From Hyaloperonospora brassicae (lineage: Eukaryota; Oomycota; Peronosporomycetes; Peronosporales; Peronosporaceae), in contig CANTFL010000692.1 of NCBI GenBank assembly GCA_947650285.1, positions 1 to 64,000 on the forward strand: a DNA stretch of 64,000 nucleotides. Direction: 5' to 3'. The translations under genes were made by a program, and so were the position numbers. Shown here one piece after another: positions 1-8,984 of the stretch. A model generated the notes under the pieces. The model ran no database searches. It was given only the letters and a program-made list of their open reading frames with translations, and was not told where the DNA came from. Position 1 is the stretch's first letter; every line of letters begins with the position of its first letter.

Positions 1-1467
1 GCACATGATGACCTTGACAATGAGGAGATCAATTCTGGCGAGTCAGACGTTCCTGACTCGCGGAACGTTCCAGAGGCATCCCGATCACCGGCGGTGCCTC
101 ATCGTTCGTCAAGAGCACTGTCAAATGAGCGGACTCGTGAAACGCAACACAGTCTGTTCGGAGTGATGATGAACTCTATGATGAGGAATACCATGCCCCA
201 CCAGTATCAGCTTGTGCTTCCCCGCAAGAGCGTGATGACGATGGCGACATCCGTCGTCATTCTGAAAGCCGTGGTACCAAAACAGGTACCACATTGAAGC
301 GTGGTGAGCTCAAGCCGTGGCGTTTGCCCGAGCAGCTCATCAATAGCCTGTCTCACGAGACAGGCCAACACCATCGAATACCCTTATTCGATGCAACCGA
401 GCTTCACGGCTTGAGTTCCAGCGCGAAGAACTTTCGCGCTGAAGAAGATTTGAATCTCGATGTCTTTCTTAGACATCGATGGTACAACAGCAACCAAAAG
501 CGTGACAAAACATCGCTTTTGGCTGCGTGGAACGCGTTCGTCCAAAACGTAAAAAATTTGGACGAGAAGGGTGGCTCAAGAAACTTGAGGCAATACGCCT
601 CAAGTTCGAAAAGCGAACGCCAACCGGTGCCAGGTACCGGTTGCATTGTTTGTCAAGTGAGACCGGCATTCCATGCCTCACTTGGAGTGATCCTTGTGCG
701 AGCTGTGTCGACAACTCGCAACGTGCACATAGGGACGTGTATTCCCCAAGTTCGCCCTGGGGAAGGGCACACATCTCGGAGGAGATGCGTGACGCGATTG
801 CAAACTTGCAATCCGTCTACAAGCGCCTAAGGCGCGTGTTTACCGATGGGCCACAGGACTCATCGGATGGGTCTCGTCATACTGGAGGACGAGACCTTCA
901 ACATCCATTAACAGCTGAGAGCGGGGCTCCCAACTGTTCCAAGAGGGTGGATACCGCCGCTACTGGACGAGGTAGCTCGTACTTGATCTTGAATCGTCAC
1001 GGTGATTCAAGATAGGCTCCACTAGGAAGCGTTGATCACCGTGAGCATCCACCAAAGGATGTGGTGGAGGAGGAAAGACCTCCTCCAGATGATTCGGTTC
1101 ATCATCTCGACCCTTACGAGATGGATCGCGCAATCGATGAATTGCGCGATGACTTAAAGCACGAGCGCGGCCGGCGCTACGCTTTGACTGATATCATGCG
1201 GAAGAACCGCAAGGATCACGAGGCTGATCGGGCGAGGGATCGCGACGATTATGCCACAGCGCAGCTTCAGGTTGAGCGGGATGTCCGCTCCCTATTCGGC
1301 GAGCTGGCGACAGCTCGCGGGGAGATATCTCGGCTAAGGCTCGAGGTATCATATCTGCGCGACCAGACGGATCGTCTGGAGCGCGAACGCAAGAACTTGA
1401 TGGATGTTCTTGAACTTGGGGCTATCTTCATCGGAAGAAGAAGGCTCGTACTGACAGTACGGCCTGA
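1..1467 (+). pseudogene. Antisense ORF of element A (Cys-rich + coiled coil), frameshifted
   Basis: A gene-like reading runs opposite to gag-pol and converges on the pol 3' end. Frame 1 is open from the window edge (acidic, Ser/Pro-rich), then continues through 294-830 and 527-1015 after frame changes, and ends in the open stretch 1061-1467. Visible parts are a low-complexity N-terminus; a Trp/Leu-rich block near 310-520 (key segment RHRWYNSNQKRD); a Cys-rich block near 645-720 with C-x8-C-x6-C-x2-C spacing; and a highly charged heptad-rich coiled coil near 1100-1420. Elements B and C carry the same parts in the same place. An extra base near 510 (compared with B) and a lost base near 1419 (compared with C) break it here. 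I do not recognise the family. Function is unknown; a DNA- or RNA-binding, self-associating accessory protein is an inference. Confidence 0.75.
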
Positions 1468-3164
1468 GCCTCCCCACGTAAAACGTAGGATGCGTGCGCA
1501 TCCTACGTGGCAATTCGAGTGCGTATGCATTGCCCTTGCGATTCAACACTCGAAATGTCCCAATGTACTTCGGCAGTGGTTTACGACTGCCGACACTAGT
1601 GACTGCGTGTCCAGGTAAGTTTACCGTTGACAGTAGTACAAGGTCATTAACATTAAATGAAAGAGCATTTGCTCTTCCATTCTTGTCTGCGTTCCGTTTC
1701 TGACGGTCCACCGCATTTGCGATGGAGTCCTGAACGAAACGGACTACCGCTTCTCGAGTCAGCAGGAAGTTCTCTGCTGACTCTTTGTTTTGTCTGGCAG
1801 TGCGCTTCGTGCGCACTGCTAAGAGATTGCTCTCTTCTTCAGCGATGTTGTCTTCTTTCTCGCTGGCATAATGGTTGACGATGCTAAATATACCAGCATC
1901 GTCATCATCATCCGAGTCAATAATAGCGTTATCGCTATTATTGAGATGATCTTCTTCATCAATGTCGACTTGATCGACATCGGCATCATACGTGACGACG
2001 TTAGCGTCGACACGTGATGAGCAAGAGCCAAAACGGTTTTTGATCGAGCGAGTGCCTCACCCCCTTATCCAAGAGTCATACTCTAGAAGGGCGGGCACAC
2101 GTGGGTGGTGTAAACCATTCACGTAAAACGGTGTGTGCTGTGTTGAAGCATGCACCGAATTATTGATGGCGAATTCCACCATGGGTAGGAATTCCCTCCA
2201 ACTCGGAAACGAGTGGACATATCCTCGAAGAATCTCTTCGAGAAGACGGTTCGCACGTTCCGTCTGACCATCTGTTTCTGGATGGTCAGAAGTGGACATC
2301 TTCAATCGTGTTCCGAGAGTACGGAACACGGTTTGCCAAAATTCCGCCGTGAACCGAGGGTCACGGTCAAATACGAGTTCACGGGGTAACCCGTGGAGTC
2401 TAAAGACCGTGTCTAGAAAGACACGAGCACAACCTTGAGCCTTGATCGACTCAGGGACAGCAGCAAGATGGACCATCTTGCTGAACCGGTCAACAAACAC
2501 AAGAATACCATTTTTTGTGAGCGTCTTCGGGAAAACCGAAGACGAAGTCCATTGAAACGGACTGCCAGCACTCTGCCGGAACAGGCAGAAGTTGCAATGG
2601 TGCACGGGATGAAGGACATGGCTTCACCCGTTGACAAACCTCGCAAGCACGTATGTACTTGCTTAAATACTGATACTGGCGTGGCCAATAAAAGTCACGA
2701 CTCAGTGTGAGGTAAGTCTTTTCTCTACCACGATGACCACCTGTTGGGGCATCGTGACACTCGTACATGACACGTAAACTCAAATCATGATAAGCGGGTA
2801 CGACGACACGAGGCGTGTCACCGTCAACGGCTGTATAATATACCAGTCCGTTACGCGTTGTGTACCGATCCGAGGAGGATCGGTACTGAGCCGGTAAATC
2901 TTTCAATAATTTACTGGATGGATTCAACAGATGATCCATCAATCGCAGAAGATCCTTATCTTCTGCATATGCCTTTCGTACGTCGTCAAATAAGCTGGAC
3001 GACGGAACACTGACTGACAGTGTCGCAACAGTGGGCTTATCCTCACTGTTGGATTGTGCGCCTGGCTCGAAATCGGGCCGGCGCGAGAGCGCATCAATGA
3101 CTACATTGAGTCTTCCTGGTTTATACTCCACGGAGAAGTTATACTTCGCGAAAAAAACATCCAC
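1349..3164 (-). pseudogene. Integrase region of element A pol
   Basis: This is the integrase part of a Ty3/gypsy polyprotein, which would insert the cDNA into the genome. From the right (minus-strand reading) an HHCC-type zinc domain is visible (CHDAPTGGHRG, then RACEVCQR). A DDE core follows: first Asp in VFVDRFSKMVHL, second in VFDRDPRFTAEFWQ, Glu in ETDGQTERANRL. Then comes the VEFAINNSVHAST / PFYVNG motif, and at 1349-1816 a C-terminal part with a GPF-like YIGTFRVL segment and a PTFYVGRLRPY tail. The frame breaks near 2500 at a T-run and again between 1820 and 2056, where an Asp-rich linker is out of frame. Its 3' end overlaps the 3' end of the convergent antisense gene. Confidence 0.9.
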
Positions 3165-4816
3165 TTCGCCATCCTTTGCGAGAGTTGTGGGCTGTTTACG
3201 GCCGTGCGTAATGACGCATGGTCCGTATAGACAACAAACGGTCTATCTCCCAAGAGATAGACGCGAAACTTAGCCAGTGCATATTTCATGGCAAGTAGTT
3301 TCTTGCCATGCTCTGGGTAATTGCGCTCAGATGCCTGCAGCTGACGCGACTGATAACAGATGACGCGCTCCGCGCCATCTGCATCGAACTGCATTAACGA
3401 TCAGCCGATTGCAAAATTGCTGGCGTTACAGACCACATGAAATGGTCTGTACTGATCTGCAATCGCCAAGATCGGCGATTGCATCAAGTTTTGCTTGATA
3501 CCCTCAAAGGAACGCTGGCACTCAGCGTTCCATGACCACTTGACATTTTTCTTGAGCAAGCAAGAAAGATGAACAGTCATCTCGGCGTAGGTGCGCGAGT
3601 ACTTGTGCAAGTACGCCGCTGGACCAAGGAACTTCCTTAGTCCCTTGACATCGACTAGCACTGGCCATTCGGTGATCGCCTTGATATTTTCGGGATCAGG
3701 GCGTACGCCGTGTTTACCCACGATGCTCCCAAGAAGTGGTATTTTGCTAGCCGCGAATATACACTTCTTGAGGTTGGCGTACAACTTATGCTTGCGCATA
3801 AGTTGAAGGACTTGACGAACGTGAGTTCGGTGGACTCCAACGTCCGTCTTTCCTTTCATAGCCCGGCTATGGACGAACACATCGTCGAAATAACTCGGTG
3901 CGAAATCCCGCACCGGTCTCAACAGAGTTGTAACACATCTGTTGAATGTTGCAGGGGCATTACTCAGCCCATGTGGCATCTCTAGCCACTCCCACAGCAT
4001 CCCGCTGGGGGTACTCACTGCTGTGTACGGAACATCCCGTTCACGCATGAGGATCGGATAGAAGTCATTCATCAGATCCATGGAAGAAAAGATGGTACTC
4101 TTTGACATACCATTTATGATTACGTCCTTCCTCGGTATCGGCGTCTGAGCCGGTACCGTTTCAGCATTCAATTTGTTGAATGCGTGCACTATCCGCCACC
4201 CTCCTGTGGCCTTTCGCACACAGAAGGTCGGAGATCTGTGAGGGGATGTTGATTCCCTCACATGGCCCGCTGATAAGCGATCGGCAAAGAACTTGTCGAT
4301 CGCTAGTACTTGTTCACGAGGCAGTGGCCACTGCTTCATGACACAGTACTTCGAGCCCGGTTCGAGCTCGATATCGTGTCGAGTGCCTTTGTCCTTAGGC
4401 AACTCACTAGGCACGAATTCAGGGAGCTTATCCCTGAATTCGATCAAATCCTTGTACAAAGGATTTGCCTGAAGTGACTCCCAGGATCGAGACGTGTATC
4501 GCTCAATACGAGTCTTCTCATCGAGGGCGCTTTCGTCCATCGATGAGCTGCTGAGAACCCGTTCGTTCTCAGCAAATACTGAGGCCGACCGAATATCGGC
4601 CACATACTCATCCTCTGTGGCGAGTATGCAGATCTTCTTGACCTTGTCACTACGCAGATCACGCAAGAACCGCTTCGGTTCTAGCGTTGGCAACTGAGTT
4701 ATCTCCGAAGTTAACTTCGGAGGCACAATCAGATCAAGCGTATAAGCGCCTACGCTTGATCCGTCAATAAGCAAGACGTTCAACGTCTCGGTTACTTCCT
4801 GAGAACTTCTGGTCAC
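3101..4816 (-). pseudogene. Reverse transcriptase-RNase H of element A
   Basis: The frame 3401-4816 is open for 471 codons and carries a whole gypsy RT: the PTFCVRKATGGWRIVHAFNKLN palm start, SSMDLMNDFYPILMRE (catalytic Asp; the usual Gly is Asn), MPHGLSNAPATFNR, and an intact YFDDVFVHS catalytic box near 3880. RNase H follows. Its first acidic residue is lost: A reads VCNASNFAIG then stop, while B reads VCDASDFAIG, so both Asp have become Asn through G-to-A changes on the coding strand. The rest of RNase H (QSRQLQ, YTDHASLRT) continues at 3101-3394. The RT could fold, but no active polyprotein is possible here. This stretch of A is nearly identical to B at 10540-11990. Confidence 0.95.
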
Positions 4817-4852
4817 AGGTTGCTGAAAGCCTAATCCTTTGGCAAGTGACTC

Positions 4853-5735
4853 TTAAGGAATTCCTTCCTTAAGTACGTGGGGACTTATTCCCTCGACGTC
4901 ATCTGACTGTGGCTGTGCAACCACAGTCAGGGACCGATCCTCTACGGTCGACTCTCCAGTCAAACCTGGGATTTCCATGTTGCCCTTTGGAGGCAACAAG
5001 TTTCTTACTTCTAAAATGCTGCCCGCTAGGCATGCATCCATGTCCCGGTCCACTCGACTTATTCGAGTGGTGGACCTTCGGCGCAGCCTGTACTCTTGTA
5101 CAGCCGCCGGGAGCATGCTCCACAGTGTAGTGATCAACTACACTGTGATCTTGTGCAGTCGTGCTAACGACCGTACCGCAAGTGAGGCCATCGCACTCAC
5201 TCGCAGAACATCCACACGCTTGTGGACGCTCCAAGATGTTCATCAGATGGCCATCTGATGAACAAGCGGCAGGCATCTTCACGGATCGATGCTGCCAGCT
5301 CACCCTTGGCTCGTATTTTCTGATCCAAGGTAATCCCAGGATGACATCAAATTTGTCATCCAGATCCAGTACGATGAAGTCTTCATCGTACTGTTCGCCC
5401 TCCAACGTGTAGTGGATTCCTACTACACGTTTCTTAACGGTTATCGATGCGCCTGTTGCAAGGCGCACAGTCATCCTCGTGAGGGGAATGTCGCGCTCAA
5501 CGAACTTGAGCCTACGACCCTCTTGTGACTAGCGACGAACAAAGTTGTTCGACGCCCCACAGTCTACTAGGGCACGAAGCGACAAATCATTTGTCGCTTC
5601 CAACTTCAAGGTGATGAGCGAACTGTCATCACCAGGTGCACAGACACACAATGGTTGTGTATCTGAAGCAACTTTCGTCAAGAGATTTGCAAATTCTATT
5701 GAGGTTGCTGGATCAGTAGGGCGCTCCGCCCCCAC
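4853..5735 (-). pseudogene. Aspartic protease region of element A
   Basis: Retropepsin-type protease that would mature the Gag-Pol polyprotein. The active-site segment reads ALVDCGASNNFV near 5540-5580, a Cys variant of the usual DSGA/DTGA box seen in all three copies of this family. The second conserved part reads DKFDVILGLPWIRKYEPRVSW near 5300-5345. A C-to-T change after FVRR makes a TAG stop (5529) where copy C has Gln, so the protease is split into 5529-5735 and 4899-5474. This region is about as close to copy C at 51142-51600 as anything in the window, although the LTRs of A and C are unrelated. Confidence 0.88.
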
Positions 5736-6808
5736 TGACCCCGACCATTTTTTGATGGTTCGTCTCGCTTATGCGGCTTCGCATCAGCGCTGGACCCACG
5801 CCCATTGCTCTTTCTGGCAAATGGTCGTCCATTTCGCTCAGTACTGTTTGGTACTGGGCGTGGGCACTACAATGCTCTCAACATAGCAGAGGTCCATTGG
5901 TTCTGGACCTCCGATCTCTTGTCGTCTTGATGGACGATAAGCGTTTGAGCTAGCATGAGCCTGTCTCATGCTAAAGTCTTCCCGTTCCGCGGCTGATATC
6001 GCTTCTTAAAGCGTATTTAGCTCAAGGCGGAACAGGTGGCTCCTGACGGGATCTTCTGCGAGACCTTGCACGAACACCGTAATCAACGTGTATTCATGTA
6101 CTGGGTTAGCAGTTATACTACTCGCGAGGAGTCGTATATGTTGTGCGTAAGCGTGCACATCACGCTTACCCTGTTTGAGTTTCAGGAGCTCAGAACGAGC
6201 CCTGAACTAAGCTCGCGGTTGCTCAAACGTTTGTCTGAGCCGGGACTTGAAGTCATCTAGCGACCTAAACACATTTGGATCGCTACTCTCGAGTCCCAGG
6301 GACCAAGTTTTGGCACGCCCTGCCAAGTGGGTCTGAGCAAATGTGAGTTTCATTTGCTCATCTTCGACGCGACGAGCCCTTAGGGCTCTGTCGAGTTCGA
6401 CAAACCATAGTAACAGGGAGTCCTCCGGGGTTCCACCGTACTTAAAGATGTCAACCTTCATGACCTCGGGACGACGCGAATGCGCCGTCCCGCCCACAGC
6501 AGCATGGAATTGCTGCTGTCTCAACAGCTCTGTCTGTTGAGCACCGATTTCTCTCAACTGCTCGGCCTGTCGAGAGTCTTGCTGGTGAAGCAAGGCTACT
6601 TTTTCCCTTTCGGCGACAAGTTCATTTTGAATGAACTTGGCCATAGCGGCATGTTGTTGGTCTCTGTCAAGAGTCTCCAACATGGCGCTAATAGCGACCT
6701 CGCATACGGTAGAACTCAAGCGTTCTACCGCACCCCATTCGATGTCACTCAAATGGTTAACCCATCACGCGTGGCGTGAAAGGTCTCCTCATCATCCAAC
6801 ATGTTCAT
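5736..6808 (-). pseudogene. Gag of element A
   Basis: Capsid-like Gag of the element. The ATG at 6808 begins a reading MNMLDDEETFHA that F shares. One base is missing near 6752 compared with F, which gives an early stop, and a long frame (6207-6752) then takes over. Visible parts are a Gln-rich coiled coil (QHAAMAKFIQNELVAERE onward) and a retrotransposon Gag core with WFVELDRALRARR and the AKTWSLGL block, then a Lys-rich stretch matching C (KRDVHAYAQHIRLLAS in C). The C-terminal part (5736-6200) is out of frame. Synthesis would start from the 5' LTR at 6859-7249. Confidence 0.88.
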
Positions 6809-6837
6809 GGTGGATGATGTGGAGGTGGTCGCTGGAA

Positions 6838-6856
6838 GGACTACAAAGTGCTACCA
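6838..6856 (-). promoter_or_regulatory. Candidate primer-binding site of element A
   Basis: Two bases inside the LTR edge the minus strand reads TGGTAGCACTTTGTAGTCC. It begins with TGG, the complement of a tRNA CCA end, as expected for minus-strand DNA priming. The same motif sits at the same place in D (TGGTAGCACTAGTAGTC) and in F (TGGTGGCACTTTGTAGTCC). I cannot name the tRNA. Confidence 0.6.
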
Positions 6857-6858
6857 GG

Positions 6859-7249
6859 AGTAACGGGGCACACCCTTGCGTAAATTTAACGCAAGGGCTT
6901 GGGTGCCCCGACAAACGTACACGAGGCAAACGAGGAAGCATAGACAAGGGAAAAGTAAAACTGTTATATTAATATAATTATGTCTTTCAACTTCTGTCTC
7001 TCTGTTTGACTTAACTTAATTATGCTAATATAACTGAGTGTATGGTGACGTCTCGTCACCACTCATTGCGCGCGTCTAGCGGCGATTGGTGGGTTGATAT
7101 CATCAAGATATCAACCAATGAACAGACTCTTTGGTCGACCCTTCAATATCACCACTTCGGTGATATTGTTAAAAGAACATTCAACATAATATTCTTTATT
7201 GTCACTTTCTTTAAAGCGACAATTCCATGTAACGGGCTGCCCCGTTACA
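6859..7249 (-). repeat. LTR shared by elements A (5') and B (3')
   Basis: This 391-bp unit equals the solo LTR at 18892-19282 in length and matches it throughout. It also matches the inverted LTR of F at 63109-63498. Internal sequence flanks it on both sides: the primer-binding site and gag of A to the left, and a polypurine tract (minus-strand TAAGGGGGTGA) of B to the right. The LTR is built almost entirely of short hairpins: 6864-6910 (two stacked stems), 7092-7116 (10 bp), 7144-7168 (10 bp), 7198-7223 (one mismatch) and 7227-7250 (10 bp). The start of the antisense gene is 42 bp from the right edge, so bidirectional transcription is plausible. Confidence 0.95.
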
Positions 7250-7260
7250 TCACCCCCTTA
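7250..7260 (-). promoter_or_regulatory. Polypurine tract of element B
   Basis: The minus strand reads TAAGGGGGTGA directly abutting the LTR start TGTAACGGGG. This is the expected plus-strand primer of an LTR retrotransposon and shows that 6859-7249 serves as the 3' LTR of the element on its right. Element C has a comparable tract (AACGGGGTGGTGA) at 45048-45060. Confidence 0.8.
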
Positions 7261-7290
7261 ACTGAAAGTCACAATGTGACTATCAAAAAT

Positions 7291-8962
7291 ATGGCTGCCA
7301 CCCGTTGGTCACCATTGGGACAGGGAGCACTCGTTGGGTCCGTTCCATTTACTTTCCGCTTGACTTCGCATAGTAAGCATGTCTATGCGAGGCGACTCAA
7401 GACCTACACAGCCCGGTGCTGAGCCAGCCTCTGCGGCAGAAGATTCGTCGTCTGCTGCTCCTGCTCCGTCTGCAGCAGAAGGTGCTGCAGGTGCACGCGG
7501 TATCGCACCACGTGCACATGATGACCTTGACAATGAGGAGATCAATTCTGGCGAGTCAGACGTTCCTGACTCGCGGAACGTTCCAGAGGCATCCCGATCA
7601 CCGGCGGTGCCTCATTTATCCACGATACAGCCGGACGTACGGAATCGTGACATGCGTCAAAGTCTGTCCGGCAGTGATGAGGAATTCGGCGATGAATTCG
7701 ATGATTAATCACCACGGTCAACTCGTGCGCCTTCGCACGAGCGCGTTGACGATGGCGCGATCCGTGGTCATACTAAAAACCGTGGTGTCGGCAAAGAATC
7801 CTCGTCGGGGCTTGATGAGATAAAGCGGTGGCGTCTGCTTAAGCAGCTCAACAATAGCTTGTCTCACGAGACAAGTTCAAACCATCGAAATATTTATTCG
7901 ATGCGAGTGAGCTTCACGGTTCGAATTTCAGCGCGAAGATATTTCGAACCTAAGAGAATTTTTTCTCGATGATTTTGTTACGTGTGGAAGGCAAAATGAC
8001 AACCAAAAGCGTGACAAGGATCGCTTTTGGCTGCGTGGAACGCATTCGTATAAAATGTCATGAAATTTAAACGATAAGGATGGCTCCAAAAGATTGAAGC
8101 AGTATGCATTAAGTTTGAGAAGAGAACATTAATAGGCGCAAGGCACCGCTTGCATCGTTTTGTAAGTGAGGCAGACATTCATTGCCTCACTTGGGGAGAC
8201 CCTTGTGCGATTTGTGTTGACAACTCGCAACGTTCACACAGGGACGTGCATTACCTAAGTTCTCCCTAGGCAAGAGCACACATCTCGGCTGAGATGCGAG
8301 ACGCGATTGCAAACTTTCAATCCGATCACATGCGCCAAAAGCTCTTGTTTACCGATGGGACCTAGAACCAATTGGATGAGTCTCGTCATAGTGGCGGATG
8401 CGGCACTCGCCATCAACCATCAGCAGGATCGAGGTTCCCAGCTTGCATACGATGATGGATACCCCCGCAAGCAGACAAAATAACTTGTCCGCTCCCCATT
8501 TCTTAAGCGGTGGCTTAAGATACGCCCCAAATGAAAGAGTCGACCACTGCATTAATCCACCAGTAGTTCTGGTGGTGGTGAAAAGGCAAGGTCCAGCTCA
8601 GCTGCCGGGCCTGCAAGAGAATTTGGGTAATCATGAACGTTTACTGACCAATTTAAGGGAGACCGACGATTACGAGTACGGTCGTCGACACGCCTTGCTG
8701 GCGACCGTACGACGTTCTCCGTACTGATCGGAATTATGACCGATTTCAATTCGCGTTCGTTAAGTTTGAGAACAAACGCGAGAAGCGCAGTTTGCGCGAC
8801 GAGCTAGAGGCGGCTCGTCACGAGACTGCGTTACTGAAGGACCAAGCTTAGGGTTTGGTTTGTAATACCAAGAATCTATTGGGGATTCTCAAGCGCGGCG
8901 GCTGTCTCTGTTCTCGGAAGAGACCTCCCACTGATTGTACGGGCGGAGATGATCACCATTGA
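7291..8962 (+). pseudogene. Antisense ORF of element B
   Basis: This is the best view of the N-terminus. An ATG at 7291 lies 42 bp from the LTR, and an open frame at 7379-7708 encodes an Ala/Ser/Pro-rich then Asp/Glu-rich segment (ending GSDEEFGDEFDD). After frame changes the following are recognisable: the NQKRDKDRFWLRG block near 7990-8030; the Cys block with CLTWGDPCAICVDNSQRSH near 8185-8235; and a worn coiled-coil part near 8600-8900. Stops at about 8070 and in the downstream frame disable it. The same order occurs in A (1-1467) and C (45075-47334). It converges on the pol 3' end. Confidence 0.72.
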
Positions 8963-8984
8963 ACGCAGGATGTGTGCGCATCCT

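Larger units (their letters stand above)
1..7249 (-). mobile_element. Ty3/gypsy LTR retrotransposon A (3' end off window)
   Basis: On the minus strand the order from right to left is LTR (6859-7249), candidate primer-binding site, gag, protease, reverse transcriptase, RNase H, integrase, and then an extra gene on the plus strand. This is the Ty3/gypsy order. The 3' LTR lies left of the window: the first bases match element B at 7513 onward, so roughly 220 bp of the antisense gene, the polypurine tract and the LTR are missing. A is decayed, with a frameshift near the gag start, stops in gag and protease, and RNase H mutations, but it keeps a 471-codon RT frame. Its LTR doubles as the 3' LTR of B, a tandem arrangement. 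Confidence 0.93.

Noticed and set aside
404..774. Long minus-strand frames 404-646 and 469-774
   Set aside because: They are mirror frames of the antisense gene of A, kept open by its hairpin-rich sequence; no domain and no counterpart in B or C.
3591..3985. Plus-strand frames across RT (also 11066-11460 and 49567-49842)
   Set aside because: Opposite-strand shadows of the conserved RT; they recur only because the RT recurs.
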